A stretch of 64,000 bases of DNA from Halobacillus hunanensis (GCF_900166655.1 NZ_FVZB01000006.1:1178001-1242000), one strand, 5' to 3'. Numbered from the stretch's first letter, positions 1 to 8,099 are shown. The notes: generated from the letters alone by a model not told the origin. Program-made: numbers and translations.

Positions 1-1
1 A

Positions 2-412
2 CTCATTATGACCTTTTTATTGCTTACAAGTAGTTTCACATGTGGTATAGCGATTCATGAAATGCGACGGGGTTCTAAGAAAGGACTCATAACGTGGATG
101 ATCATTACACTAGCTCTAGGCCTTGGGTTCATTGGGTTAGAAATTGAAGAGTTCATTCACTATGCGCACGAAGGCGCCACTTTACAATCCAGTGCGTATT
201 GGTCCGGCTTCTTTATATTAGCTGGTACCCATGGGCTGCACGTAACTGTGGGAATTGGCTGGGCAATTCTGTTATTGATCCAAATAGCAAAACGCGGCTT
301 AACACCTGTTACCAGCAGAAAATTCTTTATTATCAGCTTGTATTGGCACTTCCTTGATGTCGTTTGGATTTTCCTCTTTACAAGCATCTATTTGATCGGG
401 ATGGTGGTTTAA
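2..412 (+). CDS. qoxC: Quinol/cytochrome oxidase subunit III, 5'-truncated by window edge
   Basis: The reading frame is open to the left edge, so the true start lies outside the window. About 136 residues remain of a protein usually near 200. They carry the last membrane helices of a heme-copper oxidase subunit III: the [15 protein letters not shown] stretch, then [13 protein letters not shown] and [13 protein letters not shown], which are characteristic of QoxC/CyoC. Subunit III supports the catalytic subunit I of the proton-pumping terminal oxidase in the cytoplasmic membrane. It ends one base before the next gene, a subunit IV, which fits a qoxABCD order. Seen: motifs, open frame and neighbour. 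Inferred: menaquinol rather than cytochrome c as electron donor. Confidence 0.9.
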   Translation, partial: LIMTFLLLTSSFTCGIAIHEMRRGSKKGLITWMIITLALGLGFIGLEIEEFIHYAHEGATLQSSAYWSGFFILAGTHGLHVTVGIGWAILLLIQIAKRGLTPVTSRKFFIISLYWHFLDVVWIFLFTSIYLIGMVV

Positions 413-413
413 C

Positions 414-782
414 ATGGCAGAACACAATAAACGTATTCCTGTTCAGCACATTGTTGGCTTCGTCTTGTCTTTAGTCTTAACATTACTGGCAGCCTGGGCT
501 GCTCTCAGATCAGATTTATCAACGTTTTGGATTATCACATCGATTATGATTTTAGCCGTCATACAGGCTGGTATCCAGTTATTTATGTTCATGCATATGA
601 CTGAATCCGAAAGCCATAATGGCCATGTACCATGGAATATGATGTTTCATGGTTTTGTCCTCGCAGCGATTGTTGTTGCCGGGTCACTATTTACTATGTC
701 ATTTGGCCATGATCATGACCCGCAGCATAACGGAGGACACGAACAGCACCAACAGCAGGAGGAACATTCTGGCGGCCATTAA
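414..782 (+). CDS. qoxD: Quinol oxidase subunit IV
   Basis: A 122-residue membrane protein with three hydrophobic segments (about residues 12-32, 40-61 and 75-95), the usual plan of the QoxD/CyoD (cytochrome oxidase subunit IV) family. The motif QAGIQLFMFMHM is typical of the family. The ATG follows the qoxC stop by one base, with a GGTGG-type site overlapping the qoxC end, so the two are translationally linked. The last about 25 residues are a hydrophilic His/Gln/Glu-rich tail (HDHDPQHNGGHEQ), longer than usual and a possible metal-binding or disordered end. The subunit helps assemble or stabilise the terminal oxidase. Confidence 0.9.
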   Translation: MAEHNKRIPVQHIVGFVLSLVLTLLAAWAALRSDLSTFWIITSIMILAVIQAGIQLFMFMHMTESESHNGHVPWNMMFHGFVLAAIVVAGSLFTMSFGHDHDPQHNGGHEQHQQQEEHSGGH

Positions 783-864
783 CTCAGTCTGGAATTAATC
801 GCTCCTGATTATAAAATTAAGCCTTACAGTATCGCAACATCAAAAGACCACGGTGGTGATTAGA

Positions 865-1086
865 TTGGAAAAAAACAAACAGCTCTACAATGAATATAGT
901 CAGAATTCAGGCAGTTTCCCTTGGAAGCATGTAGTAAGCTTTACCTTATGTATTATCCTAGCTGCCTTCACACTCTGGGGAACCCTGTATTCAGATTATA
1001 GTTTCAAACCATTATTAGCCATCATATCGGGCGTTGCTTTCTTACAGGCATTACTTCAACTGTTCTATGTGCAACCTCGACAATAG
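865..1086 (+). CDS. Small subunit IV-like membrane protein (qoxD paralogue?)
   Basis: A 73-residue protein starting at a TTG placed just after GGTGGTGAT, which matches the 16S anti-Shine-Dalgarno; the two GTG codons upstream lie inside that site and are poor starts. It has two hydrophobic segments (about residues 24-43 and 47-66). The order FPWKHVVSFTLCIILAAFTL then FLQALLQLF resembles the first and second helices of the preceding subunit IV (HIVGFVLSLVLTLLAAWAAL, IQAGIQLF). This suggests a shortened duplicate that lacks the third helix. It lies 80 bases after qoxD and before a strong terminator, so it is probably the last gene of the oxidase operon. Function beyond this resemblance is unknown. 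Confidence 0.6.
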   Translation: MEKNKQLYNEYSQNSGSFPWKHVVSFTLCIILAAFTLWGTLYSDYSFKPLLAIISGVAFLQALLQLFYVQPRQ

Positions 1087-1102
1087 CCTTAATATAGACT
1101 TT

Positions 1103-1140
1103 AAAAAAGCCCTCTTTTCTATTTGAAAAGAGGGCTTTTA
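1103..1140. terminator. Bidirectional intrinsic terminator
   Basis: A perfect 15-bp inverted repeat (AAAAGCCCTCTTTTC / GAAAAGAGGGCTTTT) with a five-base loop and T or A tracts on both sides. It separates the oxidase operon on the plus strand from the converging minus-strand gene. Confidence 0.9.
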
Positions 1141-1148
1141 GTATAATA

Positions 1149-1424
1149 TTAATATCTTACTGCTTCACGAGGTTTTTCGTGTGTATTGGCCACATGGATA
1201 ATAAACATAACCCAAGCTACTTCAGCAACAATCAGGCTCAAGTAAAACATTGACCAAGTAATCGAAAATGCTGAAGGAGCTGAAATGAACATCGTCTCAA
1301 AAAAGTAGACCCACATGCCCACGAGCAGAATGGTTTGAGTGATAGCTAACTTTGTCCTTTTCAAATGAATAAATACAAATGGGGCAACCGTTGCAATTAA
1401 CAAAAACATAAGCACAATACCCAT
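1149..1424 (-). CDS. Small membrane protein of unknown function
   Basis: A 91-residue protein with three predicted membrane segments (about residues 1-18, 26-48 and 55-80) and a short charged C-terminus (THEKPREAVRY). The ATG at 1424 is preferred over the one nine bases upstream because TAAGGAG sits nine bases before it but directly abuts the upper ATG. No family is recognised with confidence. It converges on the terminal oxidase operon and shares its terminator, which gives no functional clue. It could be a membrane accessory protein, but that would be a guess. Confidence 0.65.
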   Translation of the reverse strand: MGIVLMFLLIATVAPFVFIHLKRTKLAITQTILLVGMWVYFFETMFISAPSAFSITWSMFYLSLIVAEVAWVMFIIHVANTHEKPREAVRY

Positions 1425-1534
1425 TATATCCATCTCCTTAATTTAATGATCCCGTGTAATCGTATTCATATTCTAATTGTAACAAATCATTCTCAAAAAG
1501 GACACAAATTATTCACATTTAACTGTTGATTTTT

Positions 1535-1563
1535 TTGACTTTTTTTAATGGAGTACTTAATTT
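1535..1563 (+). promoter_or_regulatory. Candidate sigma-A promoter for the alpha/beta hydrolase
   Basis: TTGACT (1535-1540) and TAATTT (1558-1563) are separated by 17 bases, upstream of the hydrolase start at 1681. The -35 is good and the -10 is weak. The leader would be about 110 bases. Confidence 0.35.
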
Positions 1564-1680
1564 GGCTCTATAGAAGGTTTCCTGTAGAACAAATTGAAAT
1601 TGTTAGAGTGCCATTATTTCATCACTAGCCAGACATGTTTACCAATCATTGTTGATAAAATATACAAGGAGGCGATCGAA

Positions 1681-2493
1681 ATGCCAATTGTAAAATTAAA
1701 TGATGGAGCCGAGTTATATTATGAAGTATCTGGAGAAGGAAAACCTGTTTTATTTTTGCATGGAGTTTGGATGAGTAGCCGTTTTTTTCAAAAGCAAGTT
1801 CCCTATTTTCGTGAAGGATATCAAACGATCACATTGGATTTCAGAGGACACGGACAGTCTTCAGCAATAGATTCAGGTCACACAGTCGCCAACTATGCTC
1901 GTGATGTAAAACAATTTATCCAGCACCTAGGTCTTAAAGATGTGACCCTGTTAGGCTGGTCTATGGGAGCATTCGTAATTTGGGAATATATTAGCCAATT
2001 CGGCGAAGACAATATAAAGGCGACAGTAATTGTCGATGAACTAGCTTCTGATTACAAATGGGAAGATTTCGAGATTGGAGCGTTTGATCTTCCGACGTTA
2101 ACGAGTATGATGCGTGACCTCCAAACAGATCAAAAAAGCCTGCTAGCCGGATTCATTCCTTTGATGTTTAAAGAAGAAGTGTCGCCACACAATATGGAGT
2201 GGATGCTCGCAGAAACAACACGACTCCCGGCAACGACAGCCAGCGCCATTTTATTTGACCAGTCACTCATTGACTGCAGGCCTTATTTGTCATTAATAAC
2301 AGTTCCAACTTTACTTTGTTTCGGCAAGGAAGAGAAACTCATTCCAGTTGCCGCCGGAGAGCACTTAAACAGGGAAATCATCCATTCACGCTTAGAACTA
2401 TTTGAAAAAAGTTGTCATTGCCCATTTTTAGAAGAACCGGATCAATTTAATCATAAAGTTGATTCCTTTTTGAAATCATTGGATGGATCCTGA
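1681..2493 (+). CDS. Alpha/beta-fold hydrolase
   Basis: A 270-residue protein of the alpha/beta hydrolase superfamily. Near residues 27-32 is the oxyanion loop LFLHGVW; the nucleophile elbow GWSMGA (G-x-S-x-G) is near residue 95; a late SCHCPFLEEPDQF segment supplies the catalytic His in the position where related enzymes carry GHxPxxEEP. The frame is open for 29 codons upstream, but AAGGAGGCGATCGAA before the ATG at 1681 decides the start, and the protein begins at the usual MPIVKLNDGAELYYE. Substrate cannot be deduced; such proteins include esterases, haloperoxidase-like enzymes and lactonases. Single gene with its own terminator. Confidence 0.85.
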   Translation: MPIVKLNDGAELYYEVSGEGKPVLFLHGVWMSSRFFQKQVPYFREGYQTITLDFRGHGQSSAIDSGHTVANYARDVKQFIQHLGLKDVTLLGWSMGAFVIWEYISQFGEDNIKATVIVDELASDYKWEDFEIGAFDLPTLTSMMRDLQTDQKSLLAGFIPLMFKEEVSPHNMEWMLAETTRLPATTASAILFDQSLIDCRPYLSLITVPTLLCFGKEEKLIPVAAGEHLNREIIHSRLELFEKSCHCPFLEEPDQFNHKVDSFLKSLDGS

Positions 2494-2507
2494 TCCTCAT
2501 TAAGTAC

Positions 2508-2544
2508 AATAAAGCCGGGCCTACATAGGTCCCGGCTTTATTTT
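2508..2544. terminator. Bidirectional terminator between hydrolase and thiE
   Basis: AATAAAGCCGGG / CCCGGCTTTATT form a 12-bp stem with a further CCT/AGG inner pairing, flanked by T-rich DNA on the plus side and a purine-to-T run on the minus side. It serves the converging hydrolase and thiamine operon. Confidence 0.85.
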
Positions 2545-2547
2545 ATC

Positions 2548-2582
2548 GGCGCTAACCGCCGGGCAAGCCGGCGGTTAACGCC
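2548..2582. repeat. GC-rich hairpin directly after thiE
   Basis: GGCGCTAACCGCCGG and CCGGCGGTTAACGCC form a 15-bp stem with one mismatch around a five-base loop. It touches the thiE stop codon and has no T tract, so it is probably a 3' stabilising structure or part of a compound terminator with the neighbouring hairpin. Confidence 0.7.
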
Positions 2583-3199
2583 TAGAGTCTACTTACAACT
2601 TCACGAACATCTTCAGCATACGTAACAGCGGAAATCACGCATACACCATCAGCTCCTGCTTCAAGCACCGAACCGGAATTTTGAACGGTTATTCCCCCGA
2701 TCCCAACTAACGGAATATCAGGATACATCCACCGTACCCTTTCGATCCATTCAACTCCAACAGGTACTTTCGCATCCACTTTTGTTGACGTCCCAAACAC
2801 CGGGCCCGCCCCCAAGTAATCAACAACACCGACTGAGCTTCTCCTTAATTCATCTTCATTAGATACTGATAAACCGATAATTTTATTAGGAAAAGCCGAA
2901 CGCAGCTGCTCAACGCTCACATCGTCCTGCCCTACATGAATTCCGTCCGCTTCCAAAGGTTCCATCAAAACGCTGTCGTCATTTACTATAAACAACACAT
3001 CATGCTTCCGGCAAAGCTGGCGCAGTTTCAAGCCGAGAGCCAGCTTCTTCTCACCCTTTAGTGCTCCTGGCCCTTTTTCACGAAATTGGAAAGCTGTAAC
3101 CCCGCCTGCGATGGCCTCTTCTAATACCTTCACTGGGTCGCGCTGGCAATTCTGACTGCCCATAATAAGATATTTCCTTAATCTCTTCCGAAGGTTCAT
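2582..3199 (-). CDS. thiE: Thiamine-phosphate synthase
   Basis: A 205-residue TIM-barrel enzyme that joins hydroxymethylpyrimidine diphosphate and thiazole phosphate to make thiamine phosphate. Visible family motifs are the early FQFREKG, IVNDD, GIHVGQDD and the phosphate-binding GAGPVFGTSTK, followed by GIGGIT. The start codon overlaps the thiM stop in an ATGA junction, so translation is coupled. It is the last gene of the thiamine salvage operon and is followed by two hairpins. Length is normal for the family (about 210). Confidence 0.96.
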   Translation of the reverse strand: MNLRKRLRKYLIMGSQNCQRDPVKVLEEAIAGGVTAFQFREKGPGALKGEKKLALGLKLRQLCRKHDVLFIVNDDSVLMEPLEADGIHVGQDDVSVEQLRSAFPNKIIGLSVSNEDELRRSSVGVVDYLGAGPVFGTSTKVDAKVPVGVEWIERVRWMYPDIPLVGIGGITVQNSGSVLEAGADGVCVISAVTYAEDVREVVSRL

Positions 3200-3972
3200 G
3201 AAGAGATACCCTCAAGTTGTGATAACTCCAAAGCCAGTGCATCCAGAAAGTGGGCAGCAAAGGTCCCGGGACCTTCGATGTCTTGCTTGGAAGCAGCCCA
3301 TTCTGCAGCAAGCCCATAAAATTTAACGGCGGTATAAGCTTGTCGCAGGCGGGTACCATTAGTTGACAGACAAGCCGTTACAATCGATCCAAGCAAACAC
3401 CCAGCACCTGTTACTTTAGATAATAAAGCATGTCCTGTTTGATTGGATACGGTCTCTTTCCCATTTGAGATCACATCAACTTTTCCTGTAACAATAGCCA
3501 GTGTGTTAAATTCGTTGGCCACCTTTTCTGCAATCTCTTGTGGATTTCCTGAATCAACTGAATCTACCCCTTTTGTTTCTATAGAAATGCCAACGATATG
3601 GGCAAGTTCGCCTGCATTGCCTTTAATAGCAGCAGGTTCTACCTCTGCTATGATCCGATTAAAAGCTTGCGTACGAAAGGGGGTTGCCGCCACACCTACA
3701 GGATCAATGACTACTGGGACCCCCTTCTCATTTGCAGCTTTTCCAGCTAGTATCATGGCCTGGATTTGAGGCTCTGTCAACGTTCCCATATTGATTAACA
3801 CACCATCGGATAAGTTTGCCATATCTACTGCGTCTTCCTTAGCCATCGCCATAATAGGAGATCCGCCAAATGCTAGTAAACCATTGGCACTAAAGTTCAT
3901 GACCACCTGATTCGTTAAATTATGAATCAGCGGCTGCTTTTCCCGCACGTTTGAAATCACATTTACAACCAT
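3196..3972 (-). CDS. thiM: Hydroxyethylthiazole kinase
   Basis: A 258-residue kinase that phosphorylates the thiazole moiety (hydroxyethylthiazole) so that it can be reused by ThiE. Typical sequence: VVMNFSANGLLAFGGSPIM at the start and VTGAGCLLGSIV, the anion-hole and catalytic Cys region, near residue 190. It overlaps thiD by ten bases and thiE by four, with AGGAGG before its ATG. Its presence beside TenA and ThiD indicates recovery of both halves of thiamine from breakdown products rather than de novo synthesis. Confidence 0.96.
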   Translation of the reverse strand: MVVNVISNVREKQPLIHNLTNQVVMNFSANGLLAFGGSPIMAMAKEDAVDMANLSDGVLINMGTLTEPQIQAMILAGKAANEKGVPVVIDPVGVAATPFRTQAFNRIIAEVEPAAIKGNAGELAHIVGISIETKGVDSVDSGNPQEIAEKVANEFNTLAIVTGKVDVISNGKETVSNQTGHALLSKVTGAGCLLGSIVTACLSTNGTRLRQAYTAVKFYGLAAEWAASKQDIEGPGTFAAHFLDALALELSQLEGISS

Positions 3973-4775
3973 TTGTTAAAAACCTCCTCTCGTGTTGCAA
4001 AGTGGTTGGTTGGACCGCTCCCCTCCCCAAGTTCAAACGAATGACGGATCGCTTCTGTAACAAAATACTTGGCCTGCTCAACCGCTTCTACAAGAGGTGA
4101 GCCATGACTTAAATGAGCAGTGATGGCAGCAGAATACGTACATCCTGTTCCATGAGTATTTTTTGTATCAATTCGTTCACTTGTAAAAGTATGAATTTCC
4201 GAGCCGTCAAATAGAACATCTATGGCCTGACCTTTGATATGGCCGCCCTTTACCAAAGCTGCACCTGCTCCAAATTTAGTCACAATCTGTGCGGCTGCTT
4301 CTTTCATATCATCGATGTTCTCAATTGATCTCCCTGTAATATCCTCTGCTTCAGGTATATTCGGTGTAACGATCGATGTGTATGGCAGTAAATGATCACG
4401 AAGCCACAACCGCGATTCTTCTTTGATCAAAGGATCTCCGCTTTGTGCTACCATTACAGGATCCATAACGTATGGAGCTGGTATTTCTGGCAGCCATTCT
4501 GCGATGGTTTTCATCATGTCATGACTTGCGATCATCCCTGTTTTAAACGCATGAATGGGCATATCTGAAGAAACGGCTTCTAATTGTTTCCTCAGCATAT
4601 CAACAGGCAAATCGTGTATATCTTTGACCCCTGTTGTATTTTGAGCGACTACAGAAGTAATAGCGCTCATGCCATAACTCTTTAATTCTTGAAATGTTTT
4701 TAAATCAGCTTGAATGCCTGCTCCACCGCTCGGATCAGTTCCAGCAATCGTTAATGCGCAAGCTGCTTGTTTCAT
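3963..4775 (-). CDS. thiD: Hydroxymethylpyrimidine (phosphate) kinase
   Basis: A 270-residue ribokinase-fold enzyme that phosphorylates HMP and HMP phosphate. The N-terminal TIAGTDPSGGAGIQADLKTF and the C-terminal NTHGTGCTYSAAI (catalytic loop) are diagnostic. The start at 4775 is favoured over an upstream in-frame ATG because it makes an ATGA overlap with the tenA stop and lies ten bases after GGGGAGGCGG. It sits between tenA, which supplies HMP, and thiM. Related PdxK-type pyridoxal kinases share the fold, but the thiamine operon context favours ThiD. Confidence 0.95.
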   Translation of the reverse strand: MKQAACALTIAGTDPSGGAGIQADLKTFQELKSYGMSAITSVVAQNTTGVKDIHDLPVDMLRKQLEAVSSDMPIHAFKTGMIASHDMMKTIAEWLPEIPAPYVMDPVMVAQSGDPLIKEESRLWLRDHLLPYTSIVTPNIPEAEDITGRSIENIDDMKEAAAQIVTKFGAGAALVKGGHIKGQAIDVLFDGSEIHTFTSERIDTKNTHGTGCTYSAAITAHLSHGSPLVEAVEQAKYFVTEAIRHSFELGEGSGPTNHFATREEVFNKWL

Positions 4776-5461
4776 TTGGAAGTCACCGCCTCCCCAGTCG
4801 GCCACGTTTCACAAGTGAAAGCCATTTCCCAGAAGTTCAACTCCAACTGACAGCTCTTGCGAAAAGCGTCTTTCATCCGTTTCAGTTCACCTTCTGAAGC
4901 CTCTTCGGCCAGCTCATTGAGGCGTTCACGCATGGCCATGGATAGCGTATCAAATTCCTCATTTGCGTAGAAATCTATCCACGGGTAGAACGTATGATTT
5001 GGTGTTGGCTGATATTTTTTCATCAAATGGTTGCCGATTTCAAGATAAGTCCACGGACATGGAAGCAGGGCAGCGAGGATTTCTCCGAGTCCTCCCATTT
5101 GAGCGTGATACATCATGTGTTTGACATAATGATCGGCTGTTGGCGGTAGCGGGTAGCCTTGCAATTCGTCATAACCTGCACCGATGACATCACAGAAATT
5201 GTGATGAGGATGGGTTTCACTATTTAGAACAAATCCGACTTGTTCACTAAAATAGCCCATGTCACGTCGTTCTGGAGACTTTGATATGGCAACACCGTAA
5301 ACATGCATAAAGGCGTTCAAGTACTCATAATCAGCCTTAATGTAATGAGCTAATGCTTCGTGTGGCACTTCTCCTTTGCCAATTCCATCAACAAAAGGAT
5401 GGTTAAAAATTGCTTCAAACAGCTCGTTATTTTCTTTTCGTAAAGTTTCGGTAAATGTCAT
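4772..5461 (-). CDS. tenA: Aminopyrimidine aminohydrolase / thiaminase II
   Basis: A 229-residue all-helical TenA enzyme that hydrolyses aminomethyl-HMP, a thiamine breakdown product, to HMP. The catalytic Cys falls at residue 135 (ALLPCPWTY) and the substrate Asp at residue 44 (IKAD), the same numbers as in the Bacillus subtilis enzyme; the acid in the C-terminal FWEMAF is also present. The ATG at 5461 is chosen because CTAAGGAGGC lies just upstream; a longer frame would run into the riboswitch leader. The ribosome site can pair with an upstream GCTTCCT, so translation is probably riboswitch controlled. Confidence 0.95.
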   Translation of the reverse strand: MTFTETLRKENNELFEAIFNHPFVDGIGKGEVPHEALAHYIKADYEYLNAFMHVYGVAISKSPERRDMGYFSEQVGFVLNSETHPHHNFCDVIGAGYDELQGYPLPPTADHYVKHMMYHAQMGGLGEILAALLPCPWTYLEIGNHLMKKYQPTPNHTFYPWIDFYANEEFDTLSMAMRERLNELAEEASEGELKRMKDAFRKSCQLELNFWEMAFTCETWPTGEAVTSK

Positions 5462-5469
5462 AGAATGTT

Positions 5470-5491
5470 GCCTCCTTAGGTTATAGGAAGC
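5470..5491 (-). promoter_or_regulatory. Hairpin masking the tenA ribosome binding site
   Basis: Read on the minus strand, GCTTCCT and AGGAGGC can pair fully (one G-U) around an eight-base loop, enclosing the Shine-Dalgarno of tenA. The overlapping AAGCAC / GTG-CTT hairpin at 5489-5507 would compete for the same GCTT, giving a two-state switch below the TPP aptamer. This is inference from base pairing only. Confidence 0.5.
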
Positions 5492-5517
5492 CACTTAAAG
5501 GTGCTTTTGAGATGAGG

Positions 5518-5603
5518 CTACTTTCCTTACGCTGGTATTACCCAGATCAGGTTCTAAGGGATAAAGGAAAATCCTTATCTCAGCGTGTTCGCACCCCTAG
5601 TAG
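5518..5603 (-). ncRNA. TPP riboswitch aptamer (upstream of tenA)
   Basis: On the minus strand the sequence carries the THI-box order: P1 CTACT, then GGGGTGC, GCTGAGAT, an AAGGATTTTCCTT side hairpin, AACCTGATCTGGGTAATACCA, GCGTAAGGAA and the closing AGTAG. These are the conserved parts of the thiamine pyrophosphate aptamer. It lies between thiW and tenA, only ten bases after the thiW stop. No U-tract terminator follows, which together with the hairpin over the ribosome site suggests translational control. Confidence 0.95.
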
Positions 5604-5613
5604 TTTCCGAAGA

Positions 5614-6108
5614 TTATAGATTTGTCTGAGGTATTGCATGAGTTTGCCGTAATTTTGAAACAACAAACCAGCCAATCAATGCACCAGTTGTACTGCTGAT
5701 GAGAAAGGACGGCAAGAAAGCTAATGCTCCCGCTGAACTCCCCATTAAAATGTTGGCAAAAGGCACGGAGAGCATGGCACCGATTAACCCAGTCCCAATC
5801 ACTTCACCCGCTGCTGCAGTCCATGTTTTTCTGGACCATTTGTAAAAGTAACCCGCGAGTAAAGCCCCAATCATGCCTCCTGGAAACGCAAGCAATGTTC
5901 CGAGACCAAGCAAATTACGAAGCAGGCCGATCATAAAGGCAATCGCAACCGCCGGAATGGGTCCAAGCGTGACAGCGGCCATAACATTGACTGCGTGTTG
6001 TACAGGATAAGCCTTGGCTATTCCAGCAGGAAACCACAGCATTTGCGAACCAAGCGTTCCGATTGCTACAAATACAGCCATGGTCGTTAATAAGCGAGTT
6101 CGATTCAT
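5614..6108 (-). CDS. thiW: ThiW-type S component, thiamine precursor uptake
   Basis: A 164-residue membrane protein with about five hydrophobic segments, matching the ThiW family of substrate-binding (S) components of energy-coupling factor transporters, predicted to import the thiazole moiety. Recognisable stretches are GIAKAYPVQHAVNVMAAV, LLRNLLGLGTLLAFPGGMIGA and FLISSTTGALIGWF. It is flanked by two TPP riboswitches and precedes the salvage genes, including thiazole kinase ThiM, which fits the predicted substrate. The ATPase and T components would be shared and are not in this window. GAGAGGAGGGG precedes the ATG. Confidence 0.92.
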   Translation of the reverse strand: MNRTRLLTTMAVFVAIGTLGSQMLWFPAGIAKAYPVQHAVNVMAAVTLGPIPAVAIAFMIGLLRNLLGLGTLLAFPGGMIGALLAGYFYKWSRKTWTAAAGEVIGTGLIGAMLSVPFANILMGSSAGALAFLPSFLISSTTGALIGWFVVSKLRQTHAIPQTNL

Positions 6109-6143
6109 ATTTCCCCTCCTCTCTTAAAAGGGGAGTGAACATG

Positions 6144-6175
6144 AAAAAAGCCAGATCCTGTAGGAGGACCTGGCT
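6144..6175 (-). terminator. TPP riboswitch terminator before thiW
   Basis: On the minus strand AGCCAGGTCCT and AGGATCTGGCT form an 11-bp stem (one G-U) followed by six T. It lies between the upstream TPP aptamer and the thiW ribosome site, as expected for transcription attenuation. Confidence 0.9.
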
Positions 6176-6209
6176 TCGAATGGATAAAGTCATAAGACAT
6201 TTCTTCTGA

Positions 6210-6304
6210 CTACTTCCCTCCGCTGGTCTTAACCAGATCAGGTTCATAAGAGTCGAAAAGCTGTTTCGCTTTTCTCTCAGCCCGTATCAGGGCCCCCCTA
6301 GTAG
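6210..6304 (-). ncRNA. TPP riboswitch aptamer (upstream of thiW)
   Basis: The minus strand shows P1 CTACT...AGTAG enclosing AGGGGGGCC, GGCTGAGAG, a GAAAAGC/GCTTTTC side hairpin, GAACCTGATCTGGTTAAGACC and AGCGGAGGGAAG. This is the conserved TPP aptamer. The intrinsic terminator at 6144-6175 is its expression platform, so the whole operon should be shut off at the transcript level when thiamine pyrophosphate is plentiful. Confidence 0.95.
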
Positions 6305-6392
6305 TAATTGTGTAATACTATTCGCTTGGTTGTTTTCATCATAACAGAGAAGATTTGGATTGTCATCATGAATCAACTATAAAGCTGTCTGC

Positions 6393-8081
6393 TTATTCTT
6401 CTTCTACCTTCTTCAGCTTCCATAACCTTACACTAAGCTCCAGTAAAAACATATCGTCAGCATTTAACAGCGACAAGCCTGTTAAATGTTCAATATTGCG
6501 CAATCTATGGAGTAATGATTGACGATGCAACATCAGCGCTCTCGCAGTTTGACTGACATTACTATTGTATTTATTGTAAACAATAAACGTATGAATAAGA
6601 TCAGCCTGACGTTTCTGATCGTAGATAATCAGCGGTTCCAATGTATCCTTTACAATATTTTCAATTTCTTTTTCGTGGGATAAGGCCATGAGCAATCTAT
6701 TCATACGGGTATCACTAAAAAAAGTTCGATTTCCATCCTCATGCTGCTGCTTGCCAATATTTAAAGCGGTCACGGCTTGATCATAACCTTGATGAAATAC
6801 AAAAACCCCATCCTTAGGAAAAGATATTCCCCAGGAAATATTAATGCCAGCAAGCAATTCATTTAATCTGCGTTCGATAAGGTCGAGAAATTGATTGCTT
6901 GTTTCCATATAAGGATGATCATCTGCCTCTAAGTATACAATGACTTCTCCATCCTCAAACGTCGTCATGGTTCGGCGATTTAAAACATCACCAGCATGAG
7001 TGATCTCTTTCTGAATATAGTAATTTCGACTGTTCATCGATGAAGAAAGAACCGACTGCTCCCCGGCCCGCTCGACGTGATTATTTTTTTTCTTAAAGCG
7101 GATTGATCCTACAAGGCAAATATAGGGTAACGTTAATTCGTAGCCGAGCAGTTGAGCCTTTGACTGCATCTGTTTATCTACTTCGACTTCACTTTTTGCT
7201 AAATCTAGTAAAAAGTGATCTCTAAGCCGAATTTCTGTCATTTCAATCGCATTTTCCTTAACAAAATAAAGAGCGCAAGCCGTAAGGGCATGTTCTAATA
7301 TATTTAAGACCGGCCATGTTAGCTCTTCGTTATCTTTTGGCTGAAACAGAAGATAGCCTTGCTTTTTATAATTGGATAGAATGGTAAGCTGATAACAGTA
7401 CTGTTCTCCAATTTTATATTCTTCAATGTAATGGTAAAGGGGGTGATCGCGAAACGGAGTCTCCTTAGTCGGAATAAGTTCATAGTCTCCTTCCTCTACC
7501 CCGTTCAGCACGTCAATCATCCGTTGATCAAATTCGTAATTTGCCCTCACGATTTTATTATGATCACTAATGGCCACAGGAATTTGAGAATGCTGAAAGA
7601 GGATGGTCATGATCTCTTGCAGACCTTTGCCATTTAGTACACAGTTAATGAGCTCCTGCCGAACGCCCTCCGCCTGTTTCTGCTCCAATTCCTTTTCCTT
7701 ACTTATTTCAGCTAAAACGTCTTGCAAAATATCACCGAATCGAACATTCCACGGGATTTCAATAATGATAAAATTCTGCTCAAGAGCGAGCTGTTGGATG
7801 CGGTCAGGAATTTTAAAAATATACCGTCCAGTAGCAATGGCCAGTGCCGAAGCTCCTGAATGAATAACATCCTTCACATAAACTTCTAAACAGTCAGGGT
7901 CATCGCCACATCCGACACCGGTACTGAGCACAAATTCATTTTTACGCACAAAGTTTTCGACAGGTGTTTCTATAACTGAAATCCATTCCACCTCACTGGT
8001 CTCAATACGCTCATTCCCGACATGGACTTTTGCCGGTTTCATGACGGATAACTGTAAGACATCCTTAACGGTTATACCCAT
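6393..8081 (-). CDS. PucR family transcriptional regulator
   Basis: A 562-residue regulator. The first about 125 residues are the PucR N-terminal domain (MGITVKDVLQLSVMKPAKVHVG, then VEWISVIETP and NEFVLSTGVG); the last about 60 residues hold a helix-turn-helix of the PucR type (LIHTFIVYNKYNSNVSQTAR, LMLHRQSLLHRLRNIEHLTG). The middle is a GGDEF-like central domain seen in this family. PucR-type proteins control purine, amino acid or osmolyte catabolism. It follows the threonine-dehydratase-like gene by 18 bases on the same strand, so it may be its regulator. The ligand is unknown. Confidence 0.88.
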   Translation of the reverse strand: MGITVKDVLQLSVMKPAKVHVGNERIETSEVEWISVIETPVENFVRKNEFVLSTGVGCGDDPDCLEVYVKDVIHSGASALAIATGRYIFKIPDRIQQLALEQNFIIIEIPWNVRFGDILQDVLAEISKEKELEQKQAEGVRQELINCVLNGKGLQEIMTILFQHSQIPVAISDHNKIVRANYEFDQRMIDVLNGVEEGDYELIPTKETPFRDHPLYHYIEEYKIGEQYCYQLTILSNYKKQGYLLFQPKDNEELTWPVLNILEHALTACALYFVKENAIEMTEIRLRDHFLLDLAKSEVEVDKQMQSKAQLLGYELTLPYICLVGSIRFKKKNNHVERAGEQSVLSSSMNSRNYYIQKEITHAGDVLNRRTMTTFEDGEVIVYLEADDHPYMETSNQFLDLIERRLNELLAGINISWGISFPKDGVFVFHQGYDQAVTALNIGKQQHEDGNRTFFSDTRMNRLLMALSHEKEIENIVKDTLEPLIIYDQKRQADLIHTFIVYNKYNSNVSQTARALMLHRQSLLHRLRNIEHLTGLSLLNADDMFLLELSVRLWKLKKVEEE

Positions 8082-8099
8082 TTACCACACCCCGCAAGC

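Noticed and set aside
1594-1680. Longer N-terminus of the alpha/beta hydrolase
   Set aside because: The strong AAGGAGG site directly before 1681 and the family start MPIVKLNDG decide for the shorter protein.
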